From: Stichopus chloronotus
Lineage: Eukaryota; Echinodermata; Holothuroidea; Aspidochirotida; Stichopodidae
Assembly (NCBI GenBank): GCA_021234535.1
Contig: CM037833.1
Coordinates: 3,540,397 to 3,604,396, forward strand
Direction of reading: 5' to 3'
DNA: 64,000 nt
Positions 34,230 to 47,319 of this stretch are shown one piece after another. The position numbers and the translations under genes are program-made. Under the pieces are notes generated by a model that did no database searches, was not told the origin of the DNA, and saw nothing but the letters and a program-made list of their open reading frames with translations. Within the stretch, counting starts at the first letter, position 1; every line of letters starts with the position of its first letter.

Positions 34230-36080
34230 TATATTTCATTATATTTAAATATATACACTAATAAGGGACTGATAACCTATTCATGTCTTTCCTGTAGAGC
34301 TAGAGGTTTTATGATTTCCAAATATTTTATCTAAAGAAAGTGATTGTAAATGTTTGCAGTAAGCTTAAAATGAGTCATTATCATTATGAACAGAATGGCA
34401 TTTTTGATTCACAACGTGACTTGCATGAAAGTTCAATCTCAAAACATTTGCTCACATCCATAGGGGATGAGTGAAGAATTCACACGAACACATACAAAGT
34501 TTCTTCTAGCCCCAATTCTCAATCAAACCACCCACGTTCCTGCAATTTTCCAGTGCTTCAGGTTTATTAACACTTGTAGTTTCTACACTGGCAAGTTTGA
34601 ATACTCTGGGTACTGTAGGCTTGAACAGTATTCCAGTACTGGTACAGGTCTTGGTATTACTGGTGCTATCAGTATCGACATGTGACGTGACAAATCACAA
34701 ATCCAATATCAATTTTGAAAGATGTATACATTAGAGTAAATAAACATGACTTGTTAGTGCCATGTGTGAAAAGGCATTCCCCTACTGAACAATATCGTTT
34801 TTAGAGGATAATACCTACTTAATTCAATGGAGTTTTAGGCCTAATTACACACTGTTGCTTCTGAACACATGTAGTAGCCAAGGTGGAACCAAATACATTC
34901 AAGCATGCTTGGAGTGTGGAATAACTTTCCAATGTTTACATAACAATGATTAGTTGTGTGATTCAGGTGGTCCGGAGACAGTTTGTAACCTTCATACCTA
35001 GGCTAAGCTTTCTGTGCAACTGCTTACACAGGCTGCCAAATATCTTACATTCTTAATCGCTTTGAACACCTACAAACAGGTACCCGAGTTCATTCTGCTA
35101 CTAACATGCCCACAAGAAAATACTATTGCTGGTGCCAAAATTTGGCGGTTACCGTAACGTACAAGCCTATCACTCAGTTGTGCATCACACATCTGCTTTA
35201 AAGGATCGAGGGACATACTGAAATTGTCCTCACAATTAGCGCCACTTGCTCTCTTTGTTTCAGTTGTGTTCCTTCTTCCAAAATGAAAAAAAAAAATAGG
35301 CCAGGTGCAAGTAACCCATGAATTAATTTAACACTGAAATTAGGCTAGTCCCACTAAAACTAGGATTGGGGTTCGTATTTTCATGCAGTTAGGCTAGCTT
35401 AAATAGACGTAGGCCTGATGCTGTAGCGTGCCTACTGCACGAAAATAGAGGACGCACGAAAATAGGGGAACGCACTATACTAGGCCTAAGTGAAAATTCA
35501 TATCTATAACTTAGTAGCATACGACGTTTTCATTCTGATTCAATGGCATTACATTAGGCCGATGATAATGATTGTCTGGTCTTGATTTGGCGCCCTGCTG
35601 CTGAACAATTTGGTCTTGATGTTCTACTGTGCCTCAGGATGATGGCCTATTGATGCCTTCACAAATTTGTTTGTATGTAGGGACTGAAATCCAATGGCTT
35701 CCCCGTCACCAAACCTTATTTTGTCAGCCTATTTATTCCATTTCCAATGTTTTTATCATACAAAGCCTACACACTTCTAGAGTTACCATATTATCAATGT
35801 CACTTTCAATCACGTTAGAATAAGCAATGTAAATCTAGGCTAAGGTCTAACGTTTGCGTGTAACGACACAACGATGGATTTATCACAGCGTTCGGTAACC
35901 TATCGTCAGGCCTAACCACTTCACGTCGGGATAACTAAAACGGCTCAGTTTTTCACACTTTAAAGCGAATGAAGGTTGTTTACTCCAAAATTATTCGACG
36001 TAGTTAGATGTAAATGTTCTTCTACACTTTTATGTGAATTACATCAGTTATAATTGAAAGCATCGTAACACTTACAACTT
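34230..36080. other. Non-coding spacer
   Basis: No gene recognised. TATATT-rich at 34190-34260; otherwise unremarkable. A consensus splice donor on the minus strand (GTAAGT, 36077-36082) follows ATGCAAAATATGCG, so 36083-36190 could be a first exon of an unknown minus-strand gene. Confidence 0.35.
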
Positions 36081-36352
36081 ACCGCATATTTTGCATCAGG
36101 ATCGAATTTGCAGCTTCTTCACGCGCCGAGCTGGCCTAGCTGGAAACACTCTAACTTTGGCTAACGTTTTCTACAGAGGAAGTGTGACCTAAAGCGAAAC
36201 AAGATTAAACTGACAGAGGAGAACACGACTCAGATTAATGTTGCCTGTGGTTGTAGATTAAATAGACGAACTCATTTAACGCTGAAAAAAACACGTTCCT
36301 GTAGATAGATGTTAATCTTGCCCGTTGTTATCAGTTGATCCTAACAATTAGT

Positions 36353-36525
36353 AGAACATGTAACCTACTGCCAGATAAAAGTTCGCGGGGAACATGGGTT
36401 TAACCAGAACATGCTGTGGACTCGGATGAACAAAATCAGGAGAACATGTAACTTATTGCCAGATAAAAGTTCGTGGGGAACATGGGTTTAACCAGAACAT
36501 GCTACGGAATCGGATAAACAAAGAC
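36353..36525 (+). repeat. Two-copy 88-bp tandem repeat
   Basis: Copy 1 at 36353-36440 and copy 2 from 36441 share AGAACATGTAAC, CCAGATAAAAGTTCG and GGGGAACATGGGTTTAACCA with only a few differences. Non-coding. Confidence 0.9.
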
Positions 36526-37069
36526 ACGTCAATTTCGATAAACGTTTAGGGTTTATTTTTAGTGTATATATGTAAAAAAATTATGGCACTCTGACTGTGA
36601 ACCGATGGTCACGCTCTATTAAGCCTGTCAACTTTCCGGAGACCGAGCACGCATCCCCTAAGTTTTCCTGCCATGCATATTACGGCGTACAAGGGACATC
36701 GTAATCTTCAAAGCCTTATACCACTCAGACCGACAACCCTGGCACATTTCTTTGCTGCAGAGGTCAATGTAACAACTGAATTTGTCGCTCTTGACAATTT
36801 GTTACAAAAACAGGGTCCCCGGAAGTCAGTCAGAGTCAAGGACCACTTTACATGTATATCTTACGTTGAAACCAAACGTCGATCAGCTGATCGTATAAAC
36901 TGATCGCCTACGGTCTATTCGTCTCCGGCTCCCAGGCTTTCCTATCGCCACCCACTTCAGTTCCCTTATCTTGTAACATCAGCGATTTGACGGTCACATC
37001 AGCCCTTTTGTGCAATGAATTTCACGGATTGAAAAGGGAAAATACATACTGATAACTGAATTTGAGTTT

Positions 37070-37117
37070 GCTTTTTAAGTGCATAAAAACGGCACAGGAA
37101 CAAAAACACAACTCAAA
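37070..37117 (+). repeat. Short element E, truncated copy
   Basis: CTTTTTAAGTGCATAAAAAC then GGCACAGGAACAAAAACACA and ACTCAAAC. It matches the first half of the copy at 41821 almost exactly, then diverges. Confidence 0.75.
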
Positions 37118-37437
37118 CTGAATTTGAGTATTTTAAATCCGGATGGCCTCAACCTAACGTTTCCGATATTTAAATATCCCCCATAATACATTGTTGTACA
37201 AATATTACACACAAACTACATTGACCTTAACTTTGTGGGTGATATTGTAAGACTCGATATGTTTTCATTACAATTTTCAATACATTTCTGTGTACGCTCG
37301 TATAACATTATGATGACTCTGTAAGTGCGTTAACCTCTGCATATGTTTGGCTGACCCCGTCCTCCTTTCACTAATTGATTTTGCAGCAGTCACAACAACA
37401 GTATACAGTAAACTGACCCCAACATTAACCTTAAATC

Positions 37438-37860
37438 TGCCCGCATGTGCAGTGCTAATGCTTCTTGTTAAGGCGAAAATCACCCCACCCCCATTTTGCC
37501 CTTAAAGTCAGTGCAAATTCACTACTTTCGCGGTGGTTCTAATCTTTCAATACTCTCGCACACAACTGCTGGTAACATGAAACCCGGCACCTCTCCCCAA
37601 TGTTGCGCTGTAGGTGTAAATGTGCACTGTGAAAAGTAATCCTGTAGCCACCACTGAAAGGGGCCTTAGTGTTTCCAAGAGGATAATAGTTCGTTGGGAC
37701 TGCCAGCAATAACATCACATACCAACGATGCTCCCGACCGTAACTTGGGTCCACACTGGAAAAATTCCTGAACACACCAAATGGTCCACCACTCAAGTAG
37801 CACTGTGTCTAAGTTTTAAAGAAAAAGGGTTTTGAATAATTGTGGACAGATCAAAATAAA
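37438..37860 (+). repeat. Duplicated block B1 (partner 7215-7620) with R1 unit
   Basis: Counterpart of 7215-7620. It has an extra 100 bp or so (about 37475-37595) after GCAGTGCTAATG. At its right end it carries an R1 unit (CAAATGGTCCACCACTC at 37776-37792, GTGGACAGAT near 37845), but without the GACA expansion. Confidence 0.75.
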
Positions 37861-37999
37861 TAGCAAACAGCATATGTCTCCCTCACTCCCTGAACTGACT
37901 CCCTGAAAGCGCTGTAAATACAAGTGAAAATGATGGTTCTTTAAAAAGTACAGTTCAACTCTAATGTACTTTTTTCATTTCCGCAATATGGCCTTATTA

Positions 38000-38310
38000 A
38001 CATTACTTCCTCATTTAATATCGAAAGAAACAATGCAGAGCAATCATTATGAAAATAAAAGTAATAAATGTTACCTATGTAATCGAAACATTAGTTCTTT
38101 CACGTGTAAAATAGTTTCACCAAACAATTCTGCAAAAATAATTAGTTCATTAAGCGTTGCAATAGAAAGGCAATAGAAACGCCTTCGCTTCATTACTTTT
38201 CTTCTGCTTGAGATAATGAATTTCACTTTTCGTGTAAGGAGAGTTGAGTCTTTCCTCATTTGTAGATCTTGTCCCGCTATGCTGACAATTACCATTTGAA
38301 AATTTGTGTA
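38000..38310 (+). repeat. Duplicated block B2 (partner 7795-8085)
   Basis: Counterpart of 7795-8085, same orientation, same spacing from the preceding block. Confidence 0.75.
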
Positions 38311-38319
38311 AGAAGTTTA

Positions 38320-39740
38320 AATAGACTGCTCACCTTATTTCTGCTAATTTATGACCATACTGTCAAACTTTGCACTAAACACAGTAAACTATTATAGAAG
38401 CTTAAAGTAGAACAGGCCACACACTAATCATCTCTTAACAATAAAGCCAGATGGTTTACCATTAATGCGAACCTCTTAATGATATGTTAAATACTGCCAC
38501 CTAAATAAGCGCTTGCTGTATTCATTAGTAACTTTCCAGGTATCGAGAGAGATCTAAATTATTATTTTCCGGGTAAAGTTTACAGTTTGCATGCAACATG
38601 CGATGCCCCGACATTTATCTAGAGTATAAAATACATGAAAGATAAGGAAAGTGACTAAAATACTGGCATTACTTAAAAATTTCACTTGCAGTAACTGCTA
38701 CAATTCAGGTGATACCAAAAACCACTTCCTTTCATGTGGTGATTAATTTCCTAGCAGATTTCCTGAAGTGGCAAATGAGATATTACTTATTATTAATTTT
38801 GTCATGTGGTAAACGAATTTTTTCTGTCTCTTCTAAATCAGTAGTTTTGAAGATCTGTCAGTAATTGTATTTCTCTCAGTAAAATAAAACAAGAAAGCCA
38901 AGAGGCTTAAGGATTCGCACTTCCATTAATTTTTTTTTCAAGTTGCAGGTTTACTGTAGTAACCACAGGATATACCAGATGACGCCATTAATACTGTACA
39001 CCATTTTCCAATACCTGCTGTATGCATGTAATGTAAGATAACACTGGCTGGCCAAGAATTCTCCAGCCTGCACAGTGGTAGCCTAGGTACAGAACAAATT
39101 TCCCAGGAACAAGAGATATACTCATATGACAGTTGAAATGACTGCCAATTATATAAACTACATAAATTCCTCCATCTACCCCATCATATGACCAAGTAAT
39201 AACTTATTTATCTCTATTGCACAATAAGACTTTTCCCTAACAGAAATCTTCCATGTGCAACTACCTCCACTTCAGAAAACAAATCTATTCTACATTGTTT
39301 GATGACAGATGGAGCCCTGTATCTCAGATAATGATTCCCCTGGAAAAGATAAGCCGGTCAAACTTTCTCCATGTCTGAGAACTTTTAACTGTCAAAACAA
39401 GAGTAATAAATAAAAGAAGCATGATACCAAATACTGTACAGCTGAATTGGGGACTAAATAGAAACTCAAAAGGTGTATTGTACCTGCTGAACTTAATTAA
39501 CCAAATTGGGCTTTTAGATACTTTGCAGAAGCTTTCAGACATACAGTATTTTATCAGAAACCAGCATGATGCCAGCTGAAGATCCATAGATGTAGTTTCA
39601 TCATTATATGTCAAAGACTTGTGAAATTAGTACAGCAACTACACTTTGCATTGCTAGTCTTTGCTTGGAAGGGAGCTCAAATACCTTCCACTATAGGAAA
39701 AGACAGAAGAAGAGAAACATCAGCAAAGGTCTTAACACTT
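38320..39740. other. Non-coding spacer
   Basis: No gene seen. The small minus frame at 39324-39614 is not recognised. Confidence 0.45.
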
Positions 39741-40345
39741 TGTACTCAAGAACCTCAGATGACCTTTGACCCACATCAAAACTTAAACCAGTAATTATAT
39801 TTCTATACTCCATCTAAAAAGAACAACTTTAAAGTGTGAAATTGTGTCCCCTTTATAAATATTGAAATTATCTCCTCCTTGTAAATAGTGTGTTTACAAG
39901 TTTTTTTCATGTTACGACCTCTGATGACCCTACATGACAAGATCACAAGATCCACCCTCACCTTATTTACTTAGAAAGTCCTACATACCATCGAAGGTCA
40001 AAGTTTGTGCAATGTGCAGTTCATGAGGTACTGCAAACATGTTTTGTCTATAGTCTGTCTGCAGATGACCTCTGGTGACCGTTGGCATTCACCAAAATCA
40101 ATTATGACTTCTGATGAGCCCAGATGACCTTTGACCTACACGAAAACCCTCACAATCTCACTTTTTTACAGGGCAGTACATACCACCCAAGTTTGAAAGT
40201 GATGCAACTTGTCCTTTCTGAGATACCTGATGGTGACCTCAGATGACCTTTGACCTTCACCGAAAACAATCCCAGCCGAGATCTTCATATGTTCTATCAA
40301 CATACCAACGTTGACCCACCTTGCACTTTCCCTTCAAAAGCTAGA
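39740..40345 (+). repeat. DR1-type repeat array
   Basis: Several units. TGACCTTTGACCT is exact at 40125-40137 and 40244-40256, with a near copy at 39760 (TGACCTTTGACCC). Units are separated by ACCAAAAC / CCAAAATCA-type phrases. The step between the two exact anchors is 119 bp, so one unit is shortened. Confidence 0.75.
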
Positions 40346-40364
40346 GTGTTCGCGAGATTTTGCT

Positions 40365-40415
40365 CACACACATACATACACACGCACACACACATACGCA
40401 CGCACATACACCGAA
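40365..40415. repeat. (CA)n-rich microsatellite
   Basis: An imperfect array of CACACA, CATACA and CACGCA words flanking the DR1-type array. Confidence 0.9.
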
Positions 40416-40879
40416 TCACCTTCGCAAAGATTCAATGAATTATTCTGTTTCTTGTATGTCTTATGATGATCTTGATGTCTTATCTTTTCTCAACATTGTA
40501 TAACTAAGGACTGTACTCATACAAAAAGCACCTATTCTTTTTAAGGAAATGTGTTTTTTGATTGTCATAATTCGCACAACTTGGATAAGGATGATCATTA
40601 TTACGAAGGAGGAGATGGGGCTTATTTTAAAAAAAATCAAACCATAATATCAATTCAGGTCATAAATAATACTACAATTAATGCTGACAGGGGTAACCTT
40701 TATTACAAATATGGCGGATTGCTCTTCTCTGTAAAATAAAAAGAGACTACATTATGGTAGGATAAGTACTTCCCCAAACAATGTTAGATAATGCTCTGGG
40801 GAGGATATGACGGAGATTGCTAAGAATACCTAAACTTTTGGAGCGTCTTGGGAGACGAATTACGCTGGACCGTGTATTA

Positions 40880-41255
40880 GCGATGCACGAGAGCGCATCC
40901 AACCATACCTTTAACCTACAGTGCATTATACCACAGTAAATACTCAAGTCCAATGTTGATTAACGTTGCACATACACACAAACGAGATTTTTATAAAAGG
41001 ACGAGAAAAGAAAGGAATTCGGTTCTTACATAACCTCACTTTTATTTGCGCAGAAAGCCCGAGAAAAGGTAAACAAGGCGTATCTCATCGCCAGCATGCA
41101 CTGAATTCAAAACAGGGCATGCACACAGGGATTTGTAATAGTTTACTGCAATCACATCTCACAGAGACCTAGTTCGGGGAACTGGTTGTAAATGAGTGGC
41201 AAACATTCTTCAAGCATAATACTGATATCTACTGCAAGGTAGCAAACTTAAAGGA
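40880..41255 (+). repeat. Duplicated blocks B3 and B4 (partners 8425-8520 and 10745-10960)
   Basis: The counterparts of two blocks that are 2.2 kb apart in the left copy lie side by side here. The B4 part is the stronger match (GGGATTTGTAATAGT, CACATCTCACAGAGACCTAG). Confidence 0.65.
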
Positions 41256-41820
41256 ATTCTCCACCATCGTTTCTTATGTCTCTTAAAAAGATACAAACAT
41301 CATTGTAGACTAGACAAATCATCGTTCTGATTTTCAGGGAAATATCTCAAAGAATTCGCAAAATGAATTATTTTAGTAAATATTCGAGGTACGAGCCTGT
41401 TGCTAGAAATCAATCGGTTGTGACGTAGTACCGACAAATGTAGATTAAACATTGCCCTTGACATTTAGTTCAACCTGTGGGTTACAGTACTGTTCTGATC
41501 TCTTATTTGGTGATTAAACCTTCGTTTCACCAGGGAGTGACATAGACCTACCTTTGAAAGCATTATTCGGAGCTACGTAATTGCTTAAGGATTACTTAAC
41601 TAAAATGACGTTGGTCTGGGAATGATATTGAACTGGTACCGACGAATAAAAAATAGACATACCTTTAAGCTAATTACACAGCTTACTTTTGCTTGGGGTT
41701 TGGTGGGTCTTAAAGCATAAGCAGCAATTAAATTTTATGTCCATCACAATAACGGCTCCTCTGGATTCATGCGCTTAGTTTATTAGTATCTTACGGAATG
41801 TATCTTACTGAAACTGAAGC

Positions 41821-41910
41821 ACTTTTTGAGTGCATAAAAACGGCACAGGAACAAAAACACAACTCAAACCGGCAAAGGAAAAGCAAAAACGCGAACTATA
41901 TACTACTGAA
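41821..41910 (+). repeat. Short element E, fullest copy
   Basis: About 90 bp: ACTTTTTGAGTGCATAAAAA, CGGCACAGGAACAAAAACAC, AACTCAAACCGGCAAAGGAA, then AAGCAAAAACGCGAACTATA. The insert at 49116 shows the same order. It has no open frame, no tRNA-type promoter boxes and no terminal inverted repeats that I can see. Confidence 0.75.
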
Positions 41911-42104
41911 AGTAGACATTCATAGGGTTTTCCTAATTTCTGAACGAAAGAGTTTTTGCGTCCAAGACTTTGCCACAAACAGGAAGAGTGCAAAAATTTT
42001 GAGCACAAGTCTCCTATTTACCTGTACAGGACCTGGTTCTGCTAAATTTATTGTTTGACCTAAAAATAATGTTCTCATAAAAGACGTTATCCACAGGTGT
42101 CAGT

Positions 42105-42660
42105 TCTGCTGAAGATGTTTTGGCTAAAGTTAAAAAGGTGATGTCTATTGACCCATTCGCTGGCTCTAAGATTGTTACCAAACAATCATACAATTTCACA
42201 AGTTTACTATAAGAGTAATTTACTGTATGTTCATGATTGCGTTCATAGGAACGGCCTTGCAAAATTTAGTGTATTATGCTTAATTAGCTCTTACGATATG
42301 GTGGAAATACCAATTTTGGGGCAACATTGGCTTTTTTTCCCTCGAAAAATCAGCAAATTTCACTCTCTACATTCTGAAGTAAGTCCTTGCAAAATTTTGC
42401 ATTAAATGCTCAAATACATCTCACTATAGTAATATTATGTTCAACAATGTGTTCTCAGGTAAGTACGTACAAAAAGTTAACTTAATTGGTCTAATAGTTC
42501 TCAAGATATGCTGGAAATACCAATTGTCAGACAAAATTGGCTTTTTTCCCTCCAAAATCAGCAAATTTCACTGGATTTACCATTATAGTAATATTATGTT
42601 GAAAAATGTGTTCTCAGATGAGTACTTACAAATTTTGGGTAAAAATTGACTGTTTTTCTA
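42105..42660 (+). repeat. Duplicated block B5 (partner 11140-11660)
   Basis: Counterpart of 11140-11660. Internal repetition is plain here: CAAAATTGGCTTTTTTCCCT-like phrases (42295, 42530) and ATAGTAATATTATGTT (42426, 42585) recur at about 160 bp. Confidence 0.75.
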
Positions 42661-42789
42661 AACCAGAATGCCAGGAGGAATTGTGGTTTCGATGATTCAA
42701 TTATAGTATGATTATTTTGAATCTGGCATATTGCATGTTGTGAGGATATGTTGATCCCAAATGATTTTTTACCTCTAACAAAATCAATA

Positions 42790-43400
42790 CGCATCTTGCA
42801 CCAAATAAGGTGCATCTGAAAATCAAATATGACATCTGTCCAAGCTTCCTTGGATGTTTACAAGGTTTTCACAACTTGACTCCAGTTGACCTCAAATTAT
42901 TGTTGGCCTCAGTGGAAAACAGTAAGCTAGTTTGCTCAATAAGGCACAGCTTCAAACTCCACATCAGTTCTGAAGATACTTCCCTTCTTGCAATATCATG
43001 TTCATAATATTTTAAAAATTTGACTTCCTTTCACCCAGGGTGACCTTTGACCTCCACCAAAAGCACTAGGCTTCTTCTATTTAATGTTATACATTGACAA
43101 ACTACATACCAACAGTTTCCATGATTCCTACCTTGAGGTATTATGTTAAGATTTTCAGTATTGATCTCTGGTAACCTCAGATGACATTTGGCCTCCACCA
43201 AAAACCACAGGGTTCTTCCACTTGAATGTATGAACGATTGACACACTAAGTATGGGAAGTATCCATCATTTCTACCTTGAGATGTTGTGTTAAGAACATT
43301 TTCAGTGTTTGACCTCTGATGAACTCAGATGACCTCCACAAAAACAAGAGGGTTCTCCTCCTGAATATGGCGCATCTATGTACCAAGTTTGAGAACTGTC
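42790..43400 (+). repeat. DR1-type tandem array, ~141-148-bp period
   Basis: TGACCTTTGACCT is exact at 43041-43053. Related anchors follow at about 43182 (TGACATTTGGCCT) and 43330 (TGACCTCC), at steps of 141 and 148 bp, each with ACCAAAAAC / AGGGTTCTTC phrases. An older unit precedes at about 42880. Confidence 0.75.
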
Positions 43401-43454
43401 AAAAAGAATACCAATAACAATTGACATAACAACAACGCCTGCATTATATAGTTT

Positions 43455-44440
43455 ACTCTTACGTAGTGTACTAATGTGCGCACGGCTGCTGTGGTTCAGT
43501 GTACGCGTAATCACTGTGAATTGTGTACGGATCTCTGTATGCTTGGTACAGATTTATTGAACATACATTTCGAGAAAAGCTGCACATGTTTGATGTCTTA
43601 CTCTCAGCCCTAACAGCAGCAGTAACTAGAAGACTTGTGTGCGGACCCTCATTTTCCAATGAGTGCGTGTGAGAGCTTTACGCAAAATTTTCGGAATTAA
43701 ATTTCGGAACTAGGACTAGTTCAACAAAGAAGAAGGACTGTCAAGGAATAACTCATGTCAAGGACTCTCCTGTTGAATTTTTCACCATGTAGGACCTAGG
43801 TGTATCAATAGGCCTAAATTACTTGTGCTGTGGCGTTCTCTGTCCTTATGAATATTAACTCAGCGGTTGAACCGAGAGCCACCAAGATGGCGATGGATTG
43901 CAGTCCTTAGTCCTCTTTACAATTTCATTGCATAAGGATTTGCTTTAGGACATCTTCATAAAATCGACAAAGGAAAGCTAATTCTGGTAGGCTATGAAAC
44001 TATACTGAACAAACTTTCGCGCGACAATTCTGAAATTTACAGAGGTAACATTACTGTACGTCGGAGGAATTACCACTGACAGTATCAATGTTGTTACGTG
44101 GATTTACCTTTCAGCAGGCTCAGGCCATAGGCGTATGTAACATTAGATCTACGAACTTCAAATCAACGTTATTTCACTATTACCAGTAATGGTATTAGCT
44201 ATTGCTGTGTGTAAGATATAGCAGACTGAAAACAACAATGTCGATCAACGGCTTTATTGTATTCATCCGACAGTGATTGTCCGTGGTTTATCCACTAGGT
44301 TTATCAGTGGATAACCCATGGTCACCTAACTGAAATGGGCCGATAGAAGTTGAGGATTCTTCCCATGTATGTAATAGATGGTTCCTTATCATTGAGTATT
44401 AACTTGTAAAGGTTACTGTCATGAAGTTTCTATTGCAAGC
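43455..44440 (+). repeat. Three-copy block D, copy 2
   Basis: The left part (to about 43790) matches 8570-8985; from about 43740 on it matches 50950-51620 nearly end to end. Shared words include GATTGCAGTCCTTAGTCCTC / TATTGCAGTCCGTAGTCCTC, GTTAGATCTACGAACTTCAA and AAGATATAGCAGACTGAAAA. The region equivalent to the small frame at 51068-51268 has a stop and a deletion here. Just downstream, ATGAAGTTTCTATTGCAAGC (44421) leads to a consensus donor GTAAGT at 44467, a possible tiny first exon. Confidence 0.75.
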
Positions 44441-44469
44441 ACAAAGTTTCTGGGATTTAGCCAATGGTA

Positions 44470-45640
44470 AGTCATTAAAAAACAGCCATGAATTTATTGG
44501 ATAGTCCAGAGTTATATTACGACAAAATTGTGTATTACCTCAGTAACGGTCAATCTGTGAATACAAGTAAAGTAGGCACTACCTGTATGTATCGAGCGTT
44601 CATGTTTATATGTATCGTCCTTGTTATATCCTGTAAATGTTTTATGCACAGCTTGTTTTTCAAATTGTCAAACTGCACATTTTAATTCAGACTCACGTCA
44701 CAGAAGATAATGTTGCTGAGTGTTTTGCAGATTTAACCGTAAAGTCTCATATATATCCATTTCATGAAGTCGATGCAATTTTTTTTCAATAGGAGTAGAT
44801 CCAGACACAGAACTTCCAGACTTGTTTTTTAATTTTTACTCTTCTCATACAGTAACAGCCTAACAGGTAATCGTACAAGGGAATATTAACTATACATACA
44901 GGTTAAACTTATTCCACTCTCTGATGATGCTGCCGATGTCTTCAGACGTATGTAAATGAATGGGCATATAATGAAATCGTTATAGACGTCTATGTACATT
45001 ATATTTTTTTTCATCATAGGCTATTCCTCATCTTGGCTTATCCACATTACCTTGTTGTGCGAATTACTTATTGAGTTTCTTCCGTTTTATGCCATCTGGT
45101 CAATGCCATACATTGAATGTTTAGTTGATGTTAATGGGTGCAGAGATTTCTGCCAAGTACTGCACTTTTTGGAAGAGTTCTATGCTCTTTATGATGTTTA
45201 AATTAGAGGGACATTGTATTGTAGATGTTTTACCCATGACGTTTCTTCTCAATTTTTCACTCTGCCATGTCATGTTGTGTGTGAGAGTGTGTATGTGCCT
45301 TTGCAGGTAAAACTTGCTTTGTATTTCTCTGTTGAGTGTGCCCAGAAGTTGTAAGAAATAGCAATATGCTGACATGTTCAATTGGTAAAATTTATGTAGT
45401 CTCTCCGGATCGTTCATCATGCTCCTTTAAACGAAGCAGCATACAAAAGTTATCAATTGATGTCAGTCTACCCGACGACAGATTTATTTTATCTTTTAAT
45501 TTGTTATTAATTTTTAATTTCTCTTGTAACTTTGCAACTTTGATTGCACAGAAAGAATATAGGGTGTAAAAAACTGTGGCCGTGTCCCAAGCATGACATA
45601 TGTTTGAGGTAGGAGGAGTCAGACATACTCTGTTATTTAT
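44470..45640. other. Spacer with unrecognised small frames
   Basis: Frames at 44488-44685 and 45336-45569 look mildly coding-like (for example SPDRSSCSFKRSSIQKLS) but lack paired splice sites or matches I recognise. Confidence 0.35.
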
Positions 45641-45759
45641 CTATTACAATGTGTTGTGGCAAGGGTTTTGCAATCTGTTACAACCCAGTAGATTGAAACA
45701 GTAGTTGTCTATGACAATATTACTGCTAAACATGGCTACTGGTACCAGGGTAAATGCTG

Positions 45760-47310
45760 GTTCAGAAGTTAGTCAACTGGAAGCCTGAGCCTCAGGCGGA
45801 GGATAGGGTGTTTCATACTCAGGGGCTCATGGCATGCGCATTTGATTTTATTTTCTTGGGGGTGGGGTGGTTAAGTTGTCACGAATATTTCTAAAGATCC
45901 ACCCTCTCTCTGTTATTCCTAAAAAAATTTTCTCGGTATATACCTATTTCAAAGAACAAACCAAATTCCTGTTTTCATACGTTTTGCAGTGTTGAAGACC
46001 GAAAGTGCTAGTGTGTATTATTTGTGTGCACCCAATTCCGATTACGGGTAGTTGACCGTTTCATCAGTCACTGTTTAGCCATTGACTGCAAAGGAAGTAA
46101 ACCCCGAACATTTTACCCCAAATGAAAATTTATTGAAATTATTTTGTCATAAAACTACTTGAACAGTCGCTATTATCTTGATTCACAATCCTATTTTGGA
46201 CCGCTCCCACTGAATCGCAAGATTGCAAGTATATCCGCTGTGTAATCCCTATTTCGATGACAATGGGTTTGTCTAAGACTAAGCGTATTATCCACTGATT
46301 TCATCTCTCACGTTTGATTTTTTTAATTTAAAAACCTTCTCCGTAAGTCTTATATTTACGCCTCAAATTTGTTCCCGAAATTAGGCTATGAAATTTGTAC
46401 TCTTTCGTCCTCGTTGACTATATCATAGTCTAGATATACTGACAAAGTGCATCATTTTTTTTTCGATTCGTACGTGCGTTCGTCATTACCGTGTGAAATT
46501 GTTTGAGGTCATCAATTGACTGCATGTTTTTCTATTAATTCTGTCCATACAGTTTAAAGGGAACAAGAAGTCACCCAAACCTCATTCTAAGATATCAGCT
46601 TAAATTTCAGGAATCAGAAAATTCTCAATTGATGCAAAAAGAGCCATCCATGAAGTAGCAAAAACAACTACACTAATACAAACTGAGGTCACAGCATTAT
46701 CCATTCAAGAAAATCTCAGATAGTTTCTATGGATCTTTGGTCGTACAGTTCCATACATTTTTGTAAAAAGTGTGTACAAAAAACTGATGCGTGAGGATTT
46801 TTCATAGCGGTCCCTCTACACGATGTTTACATGGAACTAGTCCCATTTTACTTTAAAATTTTCCCTTGGTACGGAATTTGATGAGTCACTTTCTGTTGTG
46901 AATGGGCTTGCTCATTCATGTTCTTCTCCTGTTGACACGCACTAGGCGGTATCAATAACAATTTTGTTGTAACGCCATTACTGTAGACAGACGTAGCTTA
47001 ACATTCCCAAGATCACTATATGTACCTTTTTATGGTAAGTCAAGTCTCCCTGTATTGCCCATACAAAGCCGTGTTTGCTATTCACTGAGAAAAAAAATAA
47101 CATTCCCCAAAGCGTAAACGTATTCAAATTAAATGACCTTGATCTACGTGAGAAACTTCAAACAATTGCAAAGTTAACAAAAGAGATGATAGAGTAATCT
47201 CTATTCAAAAGAGAAGAATTACATACAACGGAAAACTCACTGACGAACAAATGGGATTTTGGCTTTCCTCACACATACAAAAAGCAAGTGGAATGCGGTT
47301 TCTGGCAAAT
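45760..47310 (+). repeat. Duplicated blocks B6 and B7 (partners 18690-18985 and 20640-21190)
   Basis: The counterparts of A6 (45760-46100) and A7 (46600-47310) are in the same order and orientation as on the left, with a shorter interval between them. Weak matches also join them (for example TCGATTCGTACGTGCGTTCG here and TCGAGTCGTGCATGCGTTCG at 19112-19131). Confidence 0.75.
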
Positions 47311-47319
47311 GAAATGCGG

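Noticed and set aside
44285..44325. GGTTTATCCACT ... AGTGGATAACC hairpin
   Set aside because: Short and not preserved in the partner copy at 51.53 kb; probably chance divergence within block D.
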